Below, one piece after another: positions 32,590-40,140 of a stretch of 64,000 bases of DNA. The notes beneath the pieces are model-generated. The model ran no database searches. It saw only the letters and a list, made by a program, of their open reading frames with translations, and was not told where the DNA came from. The position numbers and the translations under genes were made by a program. Positions within the stretch are counted from its first letter, which is position 1, and each line of letters starts with the position of its first letter. The stretch is from an uncultured Clostridia bacterium (GTDB lineage: Bacteria > Bacillota > Clostridia > TANB77 > CAG-508): the NCBI GenBank assembly GCA_934162255.1, contig CAKPIG010000004.1, forward strand, positions 1 to 64,000, read 5' to 3'.

Positions 32590-34341
32590 ATGAAAGCAAT
32601 AGAAATAAGAAATAAATACTTAAATTTTTTTAAAAAGCATGGACATGCAATAATTCCATCAGCACCAATAATACCAGAAAATGATCCATCTGTATTATTT
32701 ACAACAGCAGGAATGCAACCATTAGTACCTTATTTATTAGGGGAAAAACATCCTGCAGGAACAAGACTTACAGACTATCAGAAATGTGTAAGAACAAATG
32801 ATATAGATGAAGTTGGAGATAATAGACATCTAACATATTTTGAAATGCTTGGAAATTGGTCATTAGGGGATTACTTCAAAGAAGAATCTATACAAATGAG
32901 TTATGACTTTTTGACACAAGAGCTAGGAATACCGGCAGAAAAAATATCAGTAACATGTTTTGCAGGTGATGAAGATTGCCCTAGAGATACAGTTACTGCC
33001 GAATGCTGGAAAAAAGCAGGAATTCCTGAAGAAAGAATATACTATTTTGGAAAAGATGATAACTGGTGGATAGCTGGAGAAGAAGGACCATGTGGACCAG
33101 ACACAGAAATGTTCTATGATACAGGAAAACCAAAATGTTCAGATAAATGTGATCCATCATGTGGATGTGGTAAATATGTAGAAATATGGAATAATGTATT
33201 TATGGAATTCTTGAAAAAAGATGGGAAATATACAAAACTATCACAACATAATGTAGATACAGGACTTGGATTAGAAAGAATGGCAATGTTACTACAAGGA
33301 AAAGAAACACCATTTGAAACTGAATTATTTGCACCAATAATGGACAAACTAGAAGAATTACAAAAAGTTGACAATATAGCAAGTAGAAGAATTGTAGCAG
33401 AGCATTTACGTTCAAGCATGATGATAATATGTGATGGAGGAAGACCAAGTAATGTAGATAGAGGATATATCTTGAGAAGACTTATTCGTAGAATGGTAAG
33501 ACATATGAATAAACTACAAATAGCTTTGGATGAATTATCAACATTAATATATATAAATGTTGATAACTTAAAAGAAATGTATCCTGCATTAGAAAAAAAT
33601 AAAGATATAATAAAATCAGTAATATTAGAGGAAAAAGATAAATTTGTAAAAACACTTGAAAAAGGAGAGAAAGAATTTTCAAAAGAAATAGAAGAAGTAA
33701 AATTAAAAGGAAATGATACAGTACCAGGAAAAATGGTATTTAGACTATATGATACATATGGTTTTCCACCAGAAGTAACTGAAGAATTAGCTGCAGAAAA
33801 TGGAATGAAAATAGACAAAGAAGAATTCAATAAATTATTTAAAGAACACCAAGAAAAATCAAGAGCAGGAGCAGAACAAAAATTTAAAGGTGGATTGGCA
33901 TCAACAGGAGAAATGGAAACAAAATATCATACGGCAACACATCTTTTAAATGCAGCATTAAAGATTGTACTTGGACCTCATGTACATCAAAGAGGAAGTA
34001 ATATTACAGCAGAAAGAATGAGATTTGACTTTTCACATCCAACAAAAATGACAGATGAGGAGAAACAAAAAACAGAAGACTTAGTAAATGAATGGATAAA
34101 AGAAGCAATTCCAGTAGAACATAAAGAAATGAAAAAAGAAGAGGCTATAAAGTTAGGTGCAGAAGCAATGTTCATTGAAAAATATGGAGATATTGTATCT
34201 GTATATAAAATAGGAGATAAATCACTAGAAGTTTGTGGAGGACCTCATGTATCAAATACATCAGAGCTAGGTCATTTTAAAATAAAGAAAGAAGAATCAA
34301 GCTCTTCAGGAGTTAGAAGAATTAAAGCTATATTAGATTAA
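32590..34341 (+). CDS. alaS: Alanine--tRNA ligase, short form without the C-terminal domain
   Basis: A 583-residue class II synthetase, against about 870 residues for usual bacterial AlaRS. The catalytic domain has FFKKHGHAIIPSAP, FTTAGMQPLVPYL and the LGNWSLGDYF motif, with a Cys-rich insert (CSDKCDPSCGCG near residue 183). The editing domain keeps HTATH near 455 and the CGGPH metal motif near 550. The DHHA1/C-Ala oligomerisation domain is absent. It ends cleanly 16 bases before the next start, so it is not a frameshift. AAAGGGAGATC precedes the ATG; the frame start at 32545 lies before this site. Confidence 0.92.
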   Translation: MKAIEIRNKYLNFFKKHGHAIIPSAPIIPENDPSVLFTTAGMQPLVPYLLGEKHPAGTRLTDYQKCVRTNDIDEVGDNRHLTYFEMLGNWSLGDYFKEESIQMSYDFLTQELGIPAEKISVTCFAGDEDCPRDTVTAECWKKAGIPEERIYYFGKDDNWWIAGEEGPCGPDTEMFYDTGKPKCSDKCDPSCGCGKYVEIWNNVFMEFLKKDGKYTKLSQHNVDTGLGLERMAMLLQGKETPFETELFAPIMDKLEELQKVDNIASRRIVAEHLRSSMMIICDGGRPSNVDRGYILRRLIRRMVRHMNKLQIALDELSTLIYINVDNLKEMYPALEKNKDIIKSVILEEKDKFVKTLEKGEKEFSKEIEEVKLKGNDTVPGKMVFRLYDTYGFPPEVTEELAAENGMKIDKEEFNKLFKEHQEKSRAGAEQKFKGGLASTGEMETKYHTATHLLNAALKIVLGPHVHQRGSNITAERMRFDFSHPTKMTDEEKQKTEDLVNEWIKEAIPVEHKEMKKEEAIKLGAEAMFIEKYGDIVSVYKIGDKSLEVCGGPHVSNTSELGHFKIKKEESSSSGVRRIKAILD

Positions 34342-34357
34342 CTAAGGAGGAATGATT

Positions 34358-34705
34358 ATGGATAATAATTGTTTATTTTGTAGAATTATAAAAGGAGAAA
34401 TACCATCAAATAAAGTCTATGAGGATGAAGAAGTTTTAGCATTCAATGATATAAATCCAGCTGCACCAATACATGTATTGGTAATTCCCAAAAAACATAT
34501 AACATCACTTGCAACAATGGAAGATGGTGAAGAAAATGTTATTAGTCATATTTACAAAGTAATAAATGAAATTGCTGAAAAGCAAGGATTTAAAGAAAAA
34601 GGATATAGAGTAATTGTAAATTGTGGTAAAGATGGAGGACAGGAAGTAGGACATTTACATTTTCATCTATTAGCAGGAACACAATTAGGCGAAAAAATTG
34701 TTTAA
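34358..34705 (+). CDS. HIT family nucleotide hydrolase (HinT-like)
   Basis: A 115-residue HIT-domain protein. CLFCRIIKGEIPS near the start is the Zn-type N-terminal motif, and GHLHFHLLAG near residue 100 is the catalytic histidine triad. HinT proteins hydrolyse purine nucleoside phosphoramidates such as aminoacyl-AMP adducts, which fits its place 16 bases after alaS. The ATG at 34358 has AAGGAGG at 7 bases; the ATG at 34352 is too close to it. Confidence 0.93.
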   Translation: MDNNCLFCRIIKGEIPSNKVYEDEEVLAFNDINPAAPIHVLVIPKKHITSLATMEDGEENVISHIYKVINEIAEKQGFKEKGYRVIVNCGKDGGQEVGHLHFHLLAGTQLGEKIV

Positions 34706-34729
34706 AAGCTACCAATTTATTAAAATATA

Positions 34730-34738
34730 TGATATAAT
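34730..34738 (+). promoter_or_regulatory. Extended -10 promoter for the sortase gene
   Basis: TGA followed by a perfect TATAAT (34733-34738); no good -35 box is seen (TACCAA at the right distance). Confidence 0.45.
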
Positions 34739-34770
34739 ATATGTATATGTTTAATAGTTGGAGGTAATAT

Positions 34771-35442
34771 ATGAATAGTAAATATAGTAATTTATTAACA
34801 GTTTTATTAGTACTAGTTATAATAGCAATAGTAGGAATAATATCATTCCTAGGATTCAAAATGTATCAGAGTAATAAACTAAAAGATACAGCTGAAGATT
34901 TTGTAGATTCATTTATAAGTGATGAAAATAAAGATGACAACAACAATAATACTGATGATGAAATATCAAATGATATATTTGATGGAATAGAAAATGGTTC
35001 AACTAATAATGGAAGTTCTTCAGGAAAAGTAAAAAAATTTAATGGGTATACAATAGCAGGAACAATAGAAATACCTTCTACAAAAATAAAATTACCAATA
35101 ATTGCACAATCTGATTATTCTAAAACAGCATTAGAAACGTCTGTATGCGAATATCCAGGAGTAGGATTAAATCAAGTAGGAAATAGCACAATAGCAGGAC
35201 ATAATTATAGAAATGGGAAATTTTTCTCAAACAATAAAAAATTAAATATTGGAGATAAAATTTATATAACAGATTTAACAGGAAAAAGAGTAGCATATAC
35301 AATATATAATAAATATGAAACTACCGAAAATGATGCAGAATATATGTATAGAGACACTCAAGGTGCAGTAGAAGTATCTTTAACAACATGTACAGATGAC
35401 AGTAAAGCAAGATTAGTAATTTGGGCAAAAGCAGATTCATAA
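34771..35442 (+). CDS. Sortase
   Basis: A 223-residue membrane-anchored transpeptidase. One N-terminal helix (about 9-31), an Asp/Asn-rich linker (48-75) and a sortase beta barrel follow. The catalytic His is in STIAGHNYR, the Cys in VSLTTCTDD, and the Arg in KARLVIWAK. It would attach surface proteins with a sorting signal to the wall or polymerise pilins. No substrate with a recognisable LPxTG-type signal is in the window. A class cannot be assigned with certainty by eye; class D is possible. Confidence 0.88.
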   Translation: MNSKYSNLLTVLLVLVIIAIVGIISFLGFKMYQSNKLKDTAEDFVDSFISDENKDDNNNNTDDEISNDIFDGIENGSTNNGSSSGKVKKFNGYTIAGTIEIPSTKIKLPIIAQSDYSKTALETSVCEYPGVGLNQVGNSTIAGHNYRNGKFFSNNKKLNIGDKIYITDLTGKRVAYTIYNKYETTENDAEYMYRDTQGAVEVSLTTCTDDSKARLVIWAKADS

Positions 35443-35452
35443 AAGATAAAAA

Positions 35453-35484
35453 CACCCCATAATGAGAAATCTCATCATGGGGTG
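35453..35484 (-). terminator. Hairpin after the sortase gene, T-run on the minus strand
   Basis: CACCCCAT + ATGAG pairs with CTCAT + ATGGGGTG (13 pairs, one mismatch). No T-run follows on the plus strand, but on the minus strand TTTTTATC follows directly. No minus-strand gene ends here, so its use is unclear; it may still slow transcripts before ligA. Confidence 0.5.
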
Positions 35485-35507
35485 AAATTGTATAAAAGGA
35501 GAAAAAA

Positions 35508-37508
35508 ATGAATAAGAAACAAGCAGAAGAGAGAATAAAAGAGCTTAGAAAAACAGTAGAATATCATGCAAAAAAATACTATGATGATGATAATCCAGAA
35601 ATATCAGATTTTGAATATGATATGATGATGGTAGAATTAAGAACATTAGAAAATCAATATCCTGAATTAATAACTAAAAATTCATTAACTCAAAAAGTTG
35701 GAGGAACAGTAAAAGAAGGATTTGAAAAGGTAGAACATGAAGTACCTTTACAAAGTTTACAAGATGTATTTGATTTTGATGAAATAAAAGCATTTTATGA
35801 GAGAGTAAAAAATAAAGCAGAAGAAAATGATATCAAAGATGTAAATTATGTAGTAGAAACAAAAATTGATGGTTTATCAGCTGCACTTGAATATAAAGAT
35901 GGAATATTTGTAAGAGGAGCAACTAGAGGGAATGGCCTTATAGGAGAAGATGTTACAGAAAATCTAAAAACAATAAAAACAATACCTCAAAAACTTCCAG
36001 AAAAATTAAATATAACAGTTAGAGGAGAAGTTTTTATTTCAAAAAAAGAATTTGCAAAAATGAATCAAGAAAGAGAAGAAAATGAAGAAGAATTATTTGC
36101 AAATGCAAGAAATGCAGCAGCAGGTTCATTAAGACAGTTAGATAGTAAAATTGCAGAAAATAGACCACTGGATATTTATATATTTAATGTACAAAAAATA
36201 GAAGGAAAAGAATTTAACTCACATTATGAAGAACTAGAATATTTAAGTAAAGTAGGGTTTAATGTAAATCCAATAAGAATATACTGTAAAAATATTAATG
36301 AAATAATAAAAGCGATAAATAAAATAGGGGAAGACAGAGAAAAATTAACATTTGGAATAGATGGTGCAGTTGTAAAAGTAGATAATCTAGAATTAAGACA
36401 AATACTTGGGACAACAAGTAAAGTACCTAAATGGGCAATAGCATATAAATATCCACCAGAACAAAAAGAAACAATATTAAAGGATATAGTATGTCAAGTT
36501 GGAAGAACAGGTGTGATAACTCCAATGGCAATATTAGAACCAGTAAAATTGGCAGGTTCAACTATATCAAAAACAACACTTCATAATGAAGACTTCATAA
36601 AGGAAAAAGACTTAAAAATTGGAGATAAAGTTATAATACAGAAAGCTGGAGATGTAATTCCTGAAATAGTAAAAGTTGTCAAAGAAAAAAGAACAGGAGA
36701 AGAAAAAAGTTTTCAAATGCCTACAAAATGTCCTGTATGTGGAGCAGATGCTATAAGAGAAGAGGGGGAAGCGGCAGTAAGATGTACAGGAATCGAATGC
36801 CCAGCGAAATTATATAGAAATCTAGTTCATTTTGTATCAAGAGAAGCAATGAACATAGATGGACTTGGAGAAAATTTAATAAATGAATTTCTTGAAAGAA
36901 AAATGATTTCAAACATGGCAGATATATATGACTTAAAATTTGAAGATATTGCATCATTAAAGAAAAATGGAAAGAAATTTGCTCAAAATTTAGTAGATAG
37001 TATAAATGAAAGCAAAAAAAATGATTTATACAGATTAATCACAGCACTAGGAATAAGAAATGTAGGAGTAAAAGCTGCTAAAACATTAGCAAAAATATAT
37101 AAAAATATAGATAATTTAAAAAATGCCAGTATAGAAAGTTTAAGCATGATAGAGGATATTGGACCAGTAATGGCGAATAGTATAATAGAGTTTTTTAAAC
37201 AAGAACAAACACAAGACTTGATAGAAAGACTAAAAAAAGCAGGAGTAAATACTGAGAAAATAGAAGAAGAAAATACTGATAATAGATTTGAAGGAAAAAC
37301 ATTTGCATTAACAGGAAGTTTAGACAAATATACAAGAGAAGAGGCTTCACAAATAATAGAAAAATTTGGTGGTAAAACATCAAATTCAGTTTCAAAGAAA
37401 ACAACATATTTGCTAGCAGGAGAAGATGCAGGAAGTAAACTTACAAAAGCACAAAGTTTAGGAATACAAATAATAAGTGAAGAAGAATTTGGAGAAATGA
37501 TAAAGTAA
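35508..37508 (+). CDS. ligA: NAD-dependent DNA ligase
   Basis: A 666-residue ligase sealing nicks in replication and repair. The order is the Ia NAD-binding domain (YYDDDNPEISDFEYD), the nucleotidyl transferase with adenylated Lys in ETKIDGLSA near residue 117, an OB fold, a Cys4 zinc finger (CPVCG and CTGIECP near 410-430), helix-hairpin-helix repeats, and a BRCT domain (about 595-666). All domains are complete. AAAGGAG lies 8 bases before the ATG. It begins a run ligA, two unknown genes, folD. Confidence 0.98.
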   Translation: MNKKQAEERIKELRKTVEYHAKKYYDDDNPEISDFEYDMMMVELRTLENQYPELITKNSLTQKVGGTVKEGFEKVEHEVPLQSLQDVFDFDEIKAFYERVKNKAEENDIKDVNYVVETKIDGLSAALEYKDGIFVRGATRGNGLIGEDVTENLKTIKTIPQKLPEKLNITVRGEVFISKKEFAKMNQEREENEEELFANARNAAAGSLRQLDSKIAENRPLDIYIFNVQKIEGKEFNSHYEELEYLSKVGFNVNPIRIYCKNINEIIKAINKIGEDREKLTFGIDGAVVKVDNLELRQILGTTSKVPKWAIAYKYPPEQKETILKDIVCQVGRTGVITPMAILEPVKLAGSTISKTTLHNEDFIKEKDLKIGDKVIIQKAGDVIPEIVKVVKEKRTGEEKSFQMPTKCPVCGADAIREEGEAAVRCTGIECPAKLYRNLVHFVSREAMNIDGLGENLINEFLERKMISNMADIYDLKFEDIASLKKNGKKFAQNLVDSINESKKNDLYRLITALGIRNVGVKAAKTLAKIYKNIDNLKNASIESLSMIEDIGPVMANSIIEFFKQEQTQDLIERLKKAGVNTEKIEEENTDNRFEGKTFALTGSLDKYTREEASQIIEKFGGKTSNSVSKKTTYLLAGEDAGSKLTKAQSLGIQIISEEEFGEMIK

Positions 37509-37518
37509 GGAGAAAAAT

Positions 37519-38241
37519 ATGGGAGCAGAAGAAAAGATTGAAGAATTAAAAAAAGACATAGGAAGAAGTATAGAAAATTGCAAAAGCACAGAGCAAATAG
37601 TGAGTGTAGTAAATAATTCATTTGAAAAACTTGAAAGATTTCTAATGGAAATTAATAATATATCAAGTATAAGTAGTATGATTGATGCTAAGAAAATAGA
37701 GATTCAACATATAATAGAAGAAAGAGAAAATAATAAAAGCGATAATAGAAAAAGAAATACAAACAGTGAATTAGATAATGTGGATATAAACAATGAAAAT
37801 AGCAAAGAATATACAAGAACACAGATAGTAAATATCCTATCTGAAGAAGATAATTCTAGAGAAACAGCTAATTTAGAAGGCCTTATAGATTCTGAAATGA
37901 CAGATGTTTTAAATAAATCAATGGAACCATTGTTAAATATTAGAATGATGATGGAAATAGGAGAAAGAGGATTAAGAAGCGGAAACGATTTAATTAGAAA
38001 ATTATCAAGAGACGATGCAATGGAAATATATCAAATATTACAACATTCTGATGAAAAAGTAGTAGATAGGGTATTAGAAAAATACGATGAAGCAGTAGGA
38101 ATAGATCATTTTAAAATGGGATTAAAACAAGGTGTTCCAACTCAAGAAGAACAAAAAAGAAATGTTGAAGAATTTTTGCAACAAACAGATGCCAAACAAG
38201 AAAAAAGTTCAATTGAGCTAAATCCAAATTGCTTAGAATAA
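37519..38241 (+). CDS. Uncharacterised protein in the ligA-folD operon
   Basis: A 240-residue soluble, acidic protein that I do not recognise. The N-terminal 75 residues look like a helical coil (EEKIEELKKDIGRSIENC...). A polar low-complexity linker rich in Asn, Ser and Asp (about 75-110) follows, then a helical C-terminal domain with MMMEIGERGLRSGNDLI and HSDEKVVDRVLEKYDEA. It begins 10 bases after ligA with AAGGAG and precedes another unknown gene by 11 bases. Nothing indicates catalysis. The asparagine-rich linker suggests two separate interaction modules. Confidence 0.75.
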   Translation: MGAEEKIEELKKDIGRSIENCKSTEQIVSVVNNSFEKLERFLMEINNISSISSMIDAKKIEIQHIIEERENNKSDNRKRNTNSELDNVDINNENSKEYTRTQIVNILSEEDNSRETANLEGLIDSEMTDVLNKSMEPLLNIRMMMEIGERGLRSGNDLIRKLSRDDAMEIYQILQHSDEKVVDRVLEKYDEAVGIDHFKMGLKQGVPTQEEQKRNVEEFLQQTDAKQEKSSIELNPNCLE

Positions 38242-38252
38242 AAGGAGAAAAT

Positions 38253-38486
38253 ATGGAAAACTATACATTTGAAGATATGTGGGTAGATTTGAAAAATGGA
38301 TATCAAATATATTATACTTATGTAAGAAATAGATATGTATTATTTAAAACAGCTAAAAACTGTTATACACAAAAATTATTATCAGATGACCCTAAAAATC
38401 CACAACCAAAGATGACAATGCTAACATTAAAAAGGGTAAAAGAGATATTCCCACACATGGAGGAAATTGAATATAAAATAATGTAG
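38253..38486 (+). CDS. Small uncharacterised protein in the ligA-folD operon
   Basis: A 77-residue protein of unknown family, rich in aromatic residues (YQIYYTYVRNRYVLFK near residue 20) and Lys. It starts MENYTFEDMWVDLKNG and has no signal peptide or membrane helix. AAAGGAG precedes the ATG at 38253 at good spacing; an earlier frame start overlaps the previous gene and lacks a site. It lies 11 bases after one unknown gene and 16 before folD, so it is part of the same transcript. The length and fold would suit a small adaptor protein, but this is a guess. Confidence 0.7.
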   Translation: MENYTFEDMWVDLKNGYQIYYTYVRNRYVLFKTAKNCYTQKLLSDDPKNPQPKMTMLTLKRVKEIFPHMEEIEYKIM

Positions 38487-38502
38487 CAAGGAGAAATACC
38501 AA

Positions 38503-39354
38503 ATGGAGATAATTGATGGAAAAAAAGTTGCGAGTAAAATAAGAGAAAATTTAAAATATGAATGTGAAAATTTAAAAAAACAGGGAATACAACCAAAACT
38601 TGCAGTAATCATGGTAGGAGAAAATAAAGCATCACAAATATATGTAAGAAATAAAAGTAAAGCATGTGAAGAAATAGGAATAGAATTTGAAGAATTTTTA
38701 TTAGATGAAAAAATAAAACAAGAAGAATTAATAGATTTAATAAAAAAATTAAATGAAGATGAAAAAACACATGGAATACTCTTACAAAGTCCAATTCCAT
38801 CACATTTAGATATAAATGAGGCAATACAAACTATATTACCAGAAAAAGACGTTGATGGATTTAATCCAGTAAATGTAGGAAAATTAACATTAAATCAAAA
38901 CACATTTGTATCATGTACTCCATATGGAATAATGAAATTATTTGAAGAATATAAAATAGAATTAGAGGGGAAAAATATAGTAATAGTAGGGAGAAGCAAT
39001 ATTGTAGGAAAACCACTAATTCAATGTTGTTTAAACAAAAATGCAACAGTAACAATATGTCATTCAAAAACTAAAAATTTAAAACAATTTACACAAAATG
39101 CGGATATATTAATTGTTGCAATAGGAAAATCTAAATTTATAACTGAAGATATGATAAAAAAAGATGCAGTTGTAATAGATGTAGGAATTAACCGAGGGGA
39201 AGATGGAAAAATAACAGGTGATGTAGATTTCGAAAATGCAAGTAAAAAAGCAAGCTATATAACACCAGTTCCAGGAGGAGTTGGACCAATGACAATAGCT
39301 ATGTTAATGAATAATGTAATAAAAGCAGTAAAAGAAAAATATGAGGGGGCTTAA
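38503..39354 (+). CDS. folD: Methylenetetrahydrofolate dehydrogenase/cyclohydrolase
   Basis: A 283-residue bifunctional enzyme interconverting 5,10-methylene-, methenyl- and 10-formyltetrahydrofolate. The catalytic Lys lies in YVRNKSKACEEIGI near residue 52; GILLQSPIPSHLD near 87, PEKDVDGFNPVNVG near 115 and VIVGRSNIVGKP near 160 (NADP site) are conserved, as is TPVPGGVGPMT near 260. It supplies formyl groups for fmt and purines. AAGGAG precedes the ATG. A terminator overlaps its stop codon. Confidence 0.97.
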   Translation: MEIIDGKKVASKIRENLKYECENLKKQGIQPKLAVIMVGENKASQIYVRNKSKACEEIGIEFEEFLLDEKIKQEELIDLIKKLNEDEKTHGILLQSPIPSHLDINEAIQTILPEKDVDGFNPVNVGKLTLNQNTFVSCTPYGIMKLFEEYKIELEGKNIVIVGRSNIVGKPLIQCCLNKNATVTICHSKTKNLKQFTQNADILIVAIGKSKFITEDMIKKDAVVIDVGINRGEDGKITGDVDFENASKKASYITPVPGGVGPMTIAMLMNNVIKAVKEKYEGA

Positions 39355-39382
39355 TGCAAATAGCATTAGGTCCTATTTTTTG
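39344..39382 (+). terminator. Terminator overlapping the folD stop
   Basis: GGGGGCTTAATGC pairs with GCATTAGGTCC, with GU pairs, followed by ATTTTTT. Confidence 0.75.
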
Positions 39383-39393
39383 AAAGGAGTAAA

Positions 39394-40053
39394 ATGGAAA
39401 TACAAGAAATAAAAATAAATTCAGAAAAATATCCAGATAAATTAAAAAATATATATGATCCACCACAAGTATTATATGCAATAGGAAATATTGAAATCCT
39501 TAATCAACAAATAATTGCAATTGTAGGAACAAGAAAGGCAACTGAATATGGTAAAAAAACAGCATTAGAATTATCAAAACAATTATCTCAAAAAGGAGTA
39601 AATATAATAAGTGGACTTGCTATAGGAATTGATTCATATGCTCATATGGGTACTATTTTTTCTAAACAAGGAAAAACAATTGCTATATTAGGTAGTCCGA
39701 TAGAAAATATTTACCCTAAACAAAATATAAAACTTGCTAGAGAAATATTAAAAAAAGGTGGCTGTATAATAACTGAATATAAAAAAGGAATTCCAATAAA
39801 AAAGAAAAACTTTCCACAAAGAAATAGAATAATAAGTGGATTATCAGATGGAATATTAGTAGTAGAAGCAACAGAAAAAAGTGGAGCATTAATAACAGCA
39901 GAATTTGGGTTAGAACAAGGGAAAGAAATATTTGCTATTCCAGGAGATATAAATAAAGCTCAAAGTAGAGGTTGTAATTTATTAATAAAAGATGGAGCTA
40001 AAATAGTACTTTCAGCACAAGAAATATTGGAGGAAATTGAAATAAAAACTTGA
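39394..40053 (+). CDS. DprA/Smf-like protein, short form
   Basis: A 219-residue Rossmann-fold DprA paralogue. IVGTRKATEYGKK near residue 44, SGLAIGIDSYAH near 72, LGSPIENIYP near 98, FPQRNRIISGL near 141 and EKSGALITAEF near 160 match the family. Unlike the copy at 24285 it ends right after the core and lacks the C-terminal winged helix. The sequence is intact, so this is a natural short form rather than a broken gene. It stands alone between a terminator and a new promoter. Confidence 0.9.
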   Translation: MEIQEIKINSEKYPDKLKNIYDPPQVLYAIGNIEILNQQIIAIVGTRKATEYGKKTALELSKQLSQKGVNIISGLAIGIDSYAHMGTIFSKQGKTIAILGSPIENIYPKQNIKLAREILKKGGCIITEYKKGIPIKKKNFPQRNRIISGLSDGILVVEATEKSGALITAEFGLEQGKEIFAIPGDINKAQSRGCNLLIKDGAKIVLSAQEILEEIEIKT

Positions 40054-40078
40054 ATTTAAATATAAATATGTGTATACT
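40050..40078 (+). promoter_or_regulatory. Promoter for the DnaB-like gene
   Basis: TTGAAT (40050-40055, overlapping the end of the short dprA), a 17-bp spacer and TATACT (40073-40078). Confidence 0.65.
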
Positions 40079-40140
40079 AAGTATGAGTTCATAGGCATAA
40101 CTCAAAAAGCCTAAATGTGAAAACAAGGAATGATATTTAT

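Noticed and set aside
32508..32590. T-box riboswitch before alaS
   Set aside because: The leader from the predicted start site is about 30 nt and contains no T-box sequence or specifier stem.
34300..34360. alaS truncated by a frameshift
   Set aside because: The stop is followed within 16 bases by the HIT gene with its own ribosome binding site, and no frame downstream shows a DHHA1 domain.
39394..40053. Short dprA as a pseudogene
   Set aside because: All core motifs are intact, the frame is open, and it has its own ribosome binding site and a clean stop.
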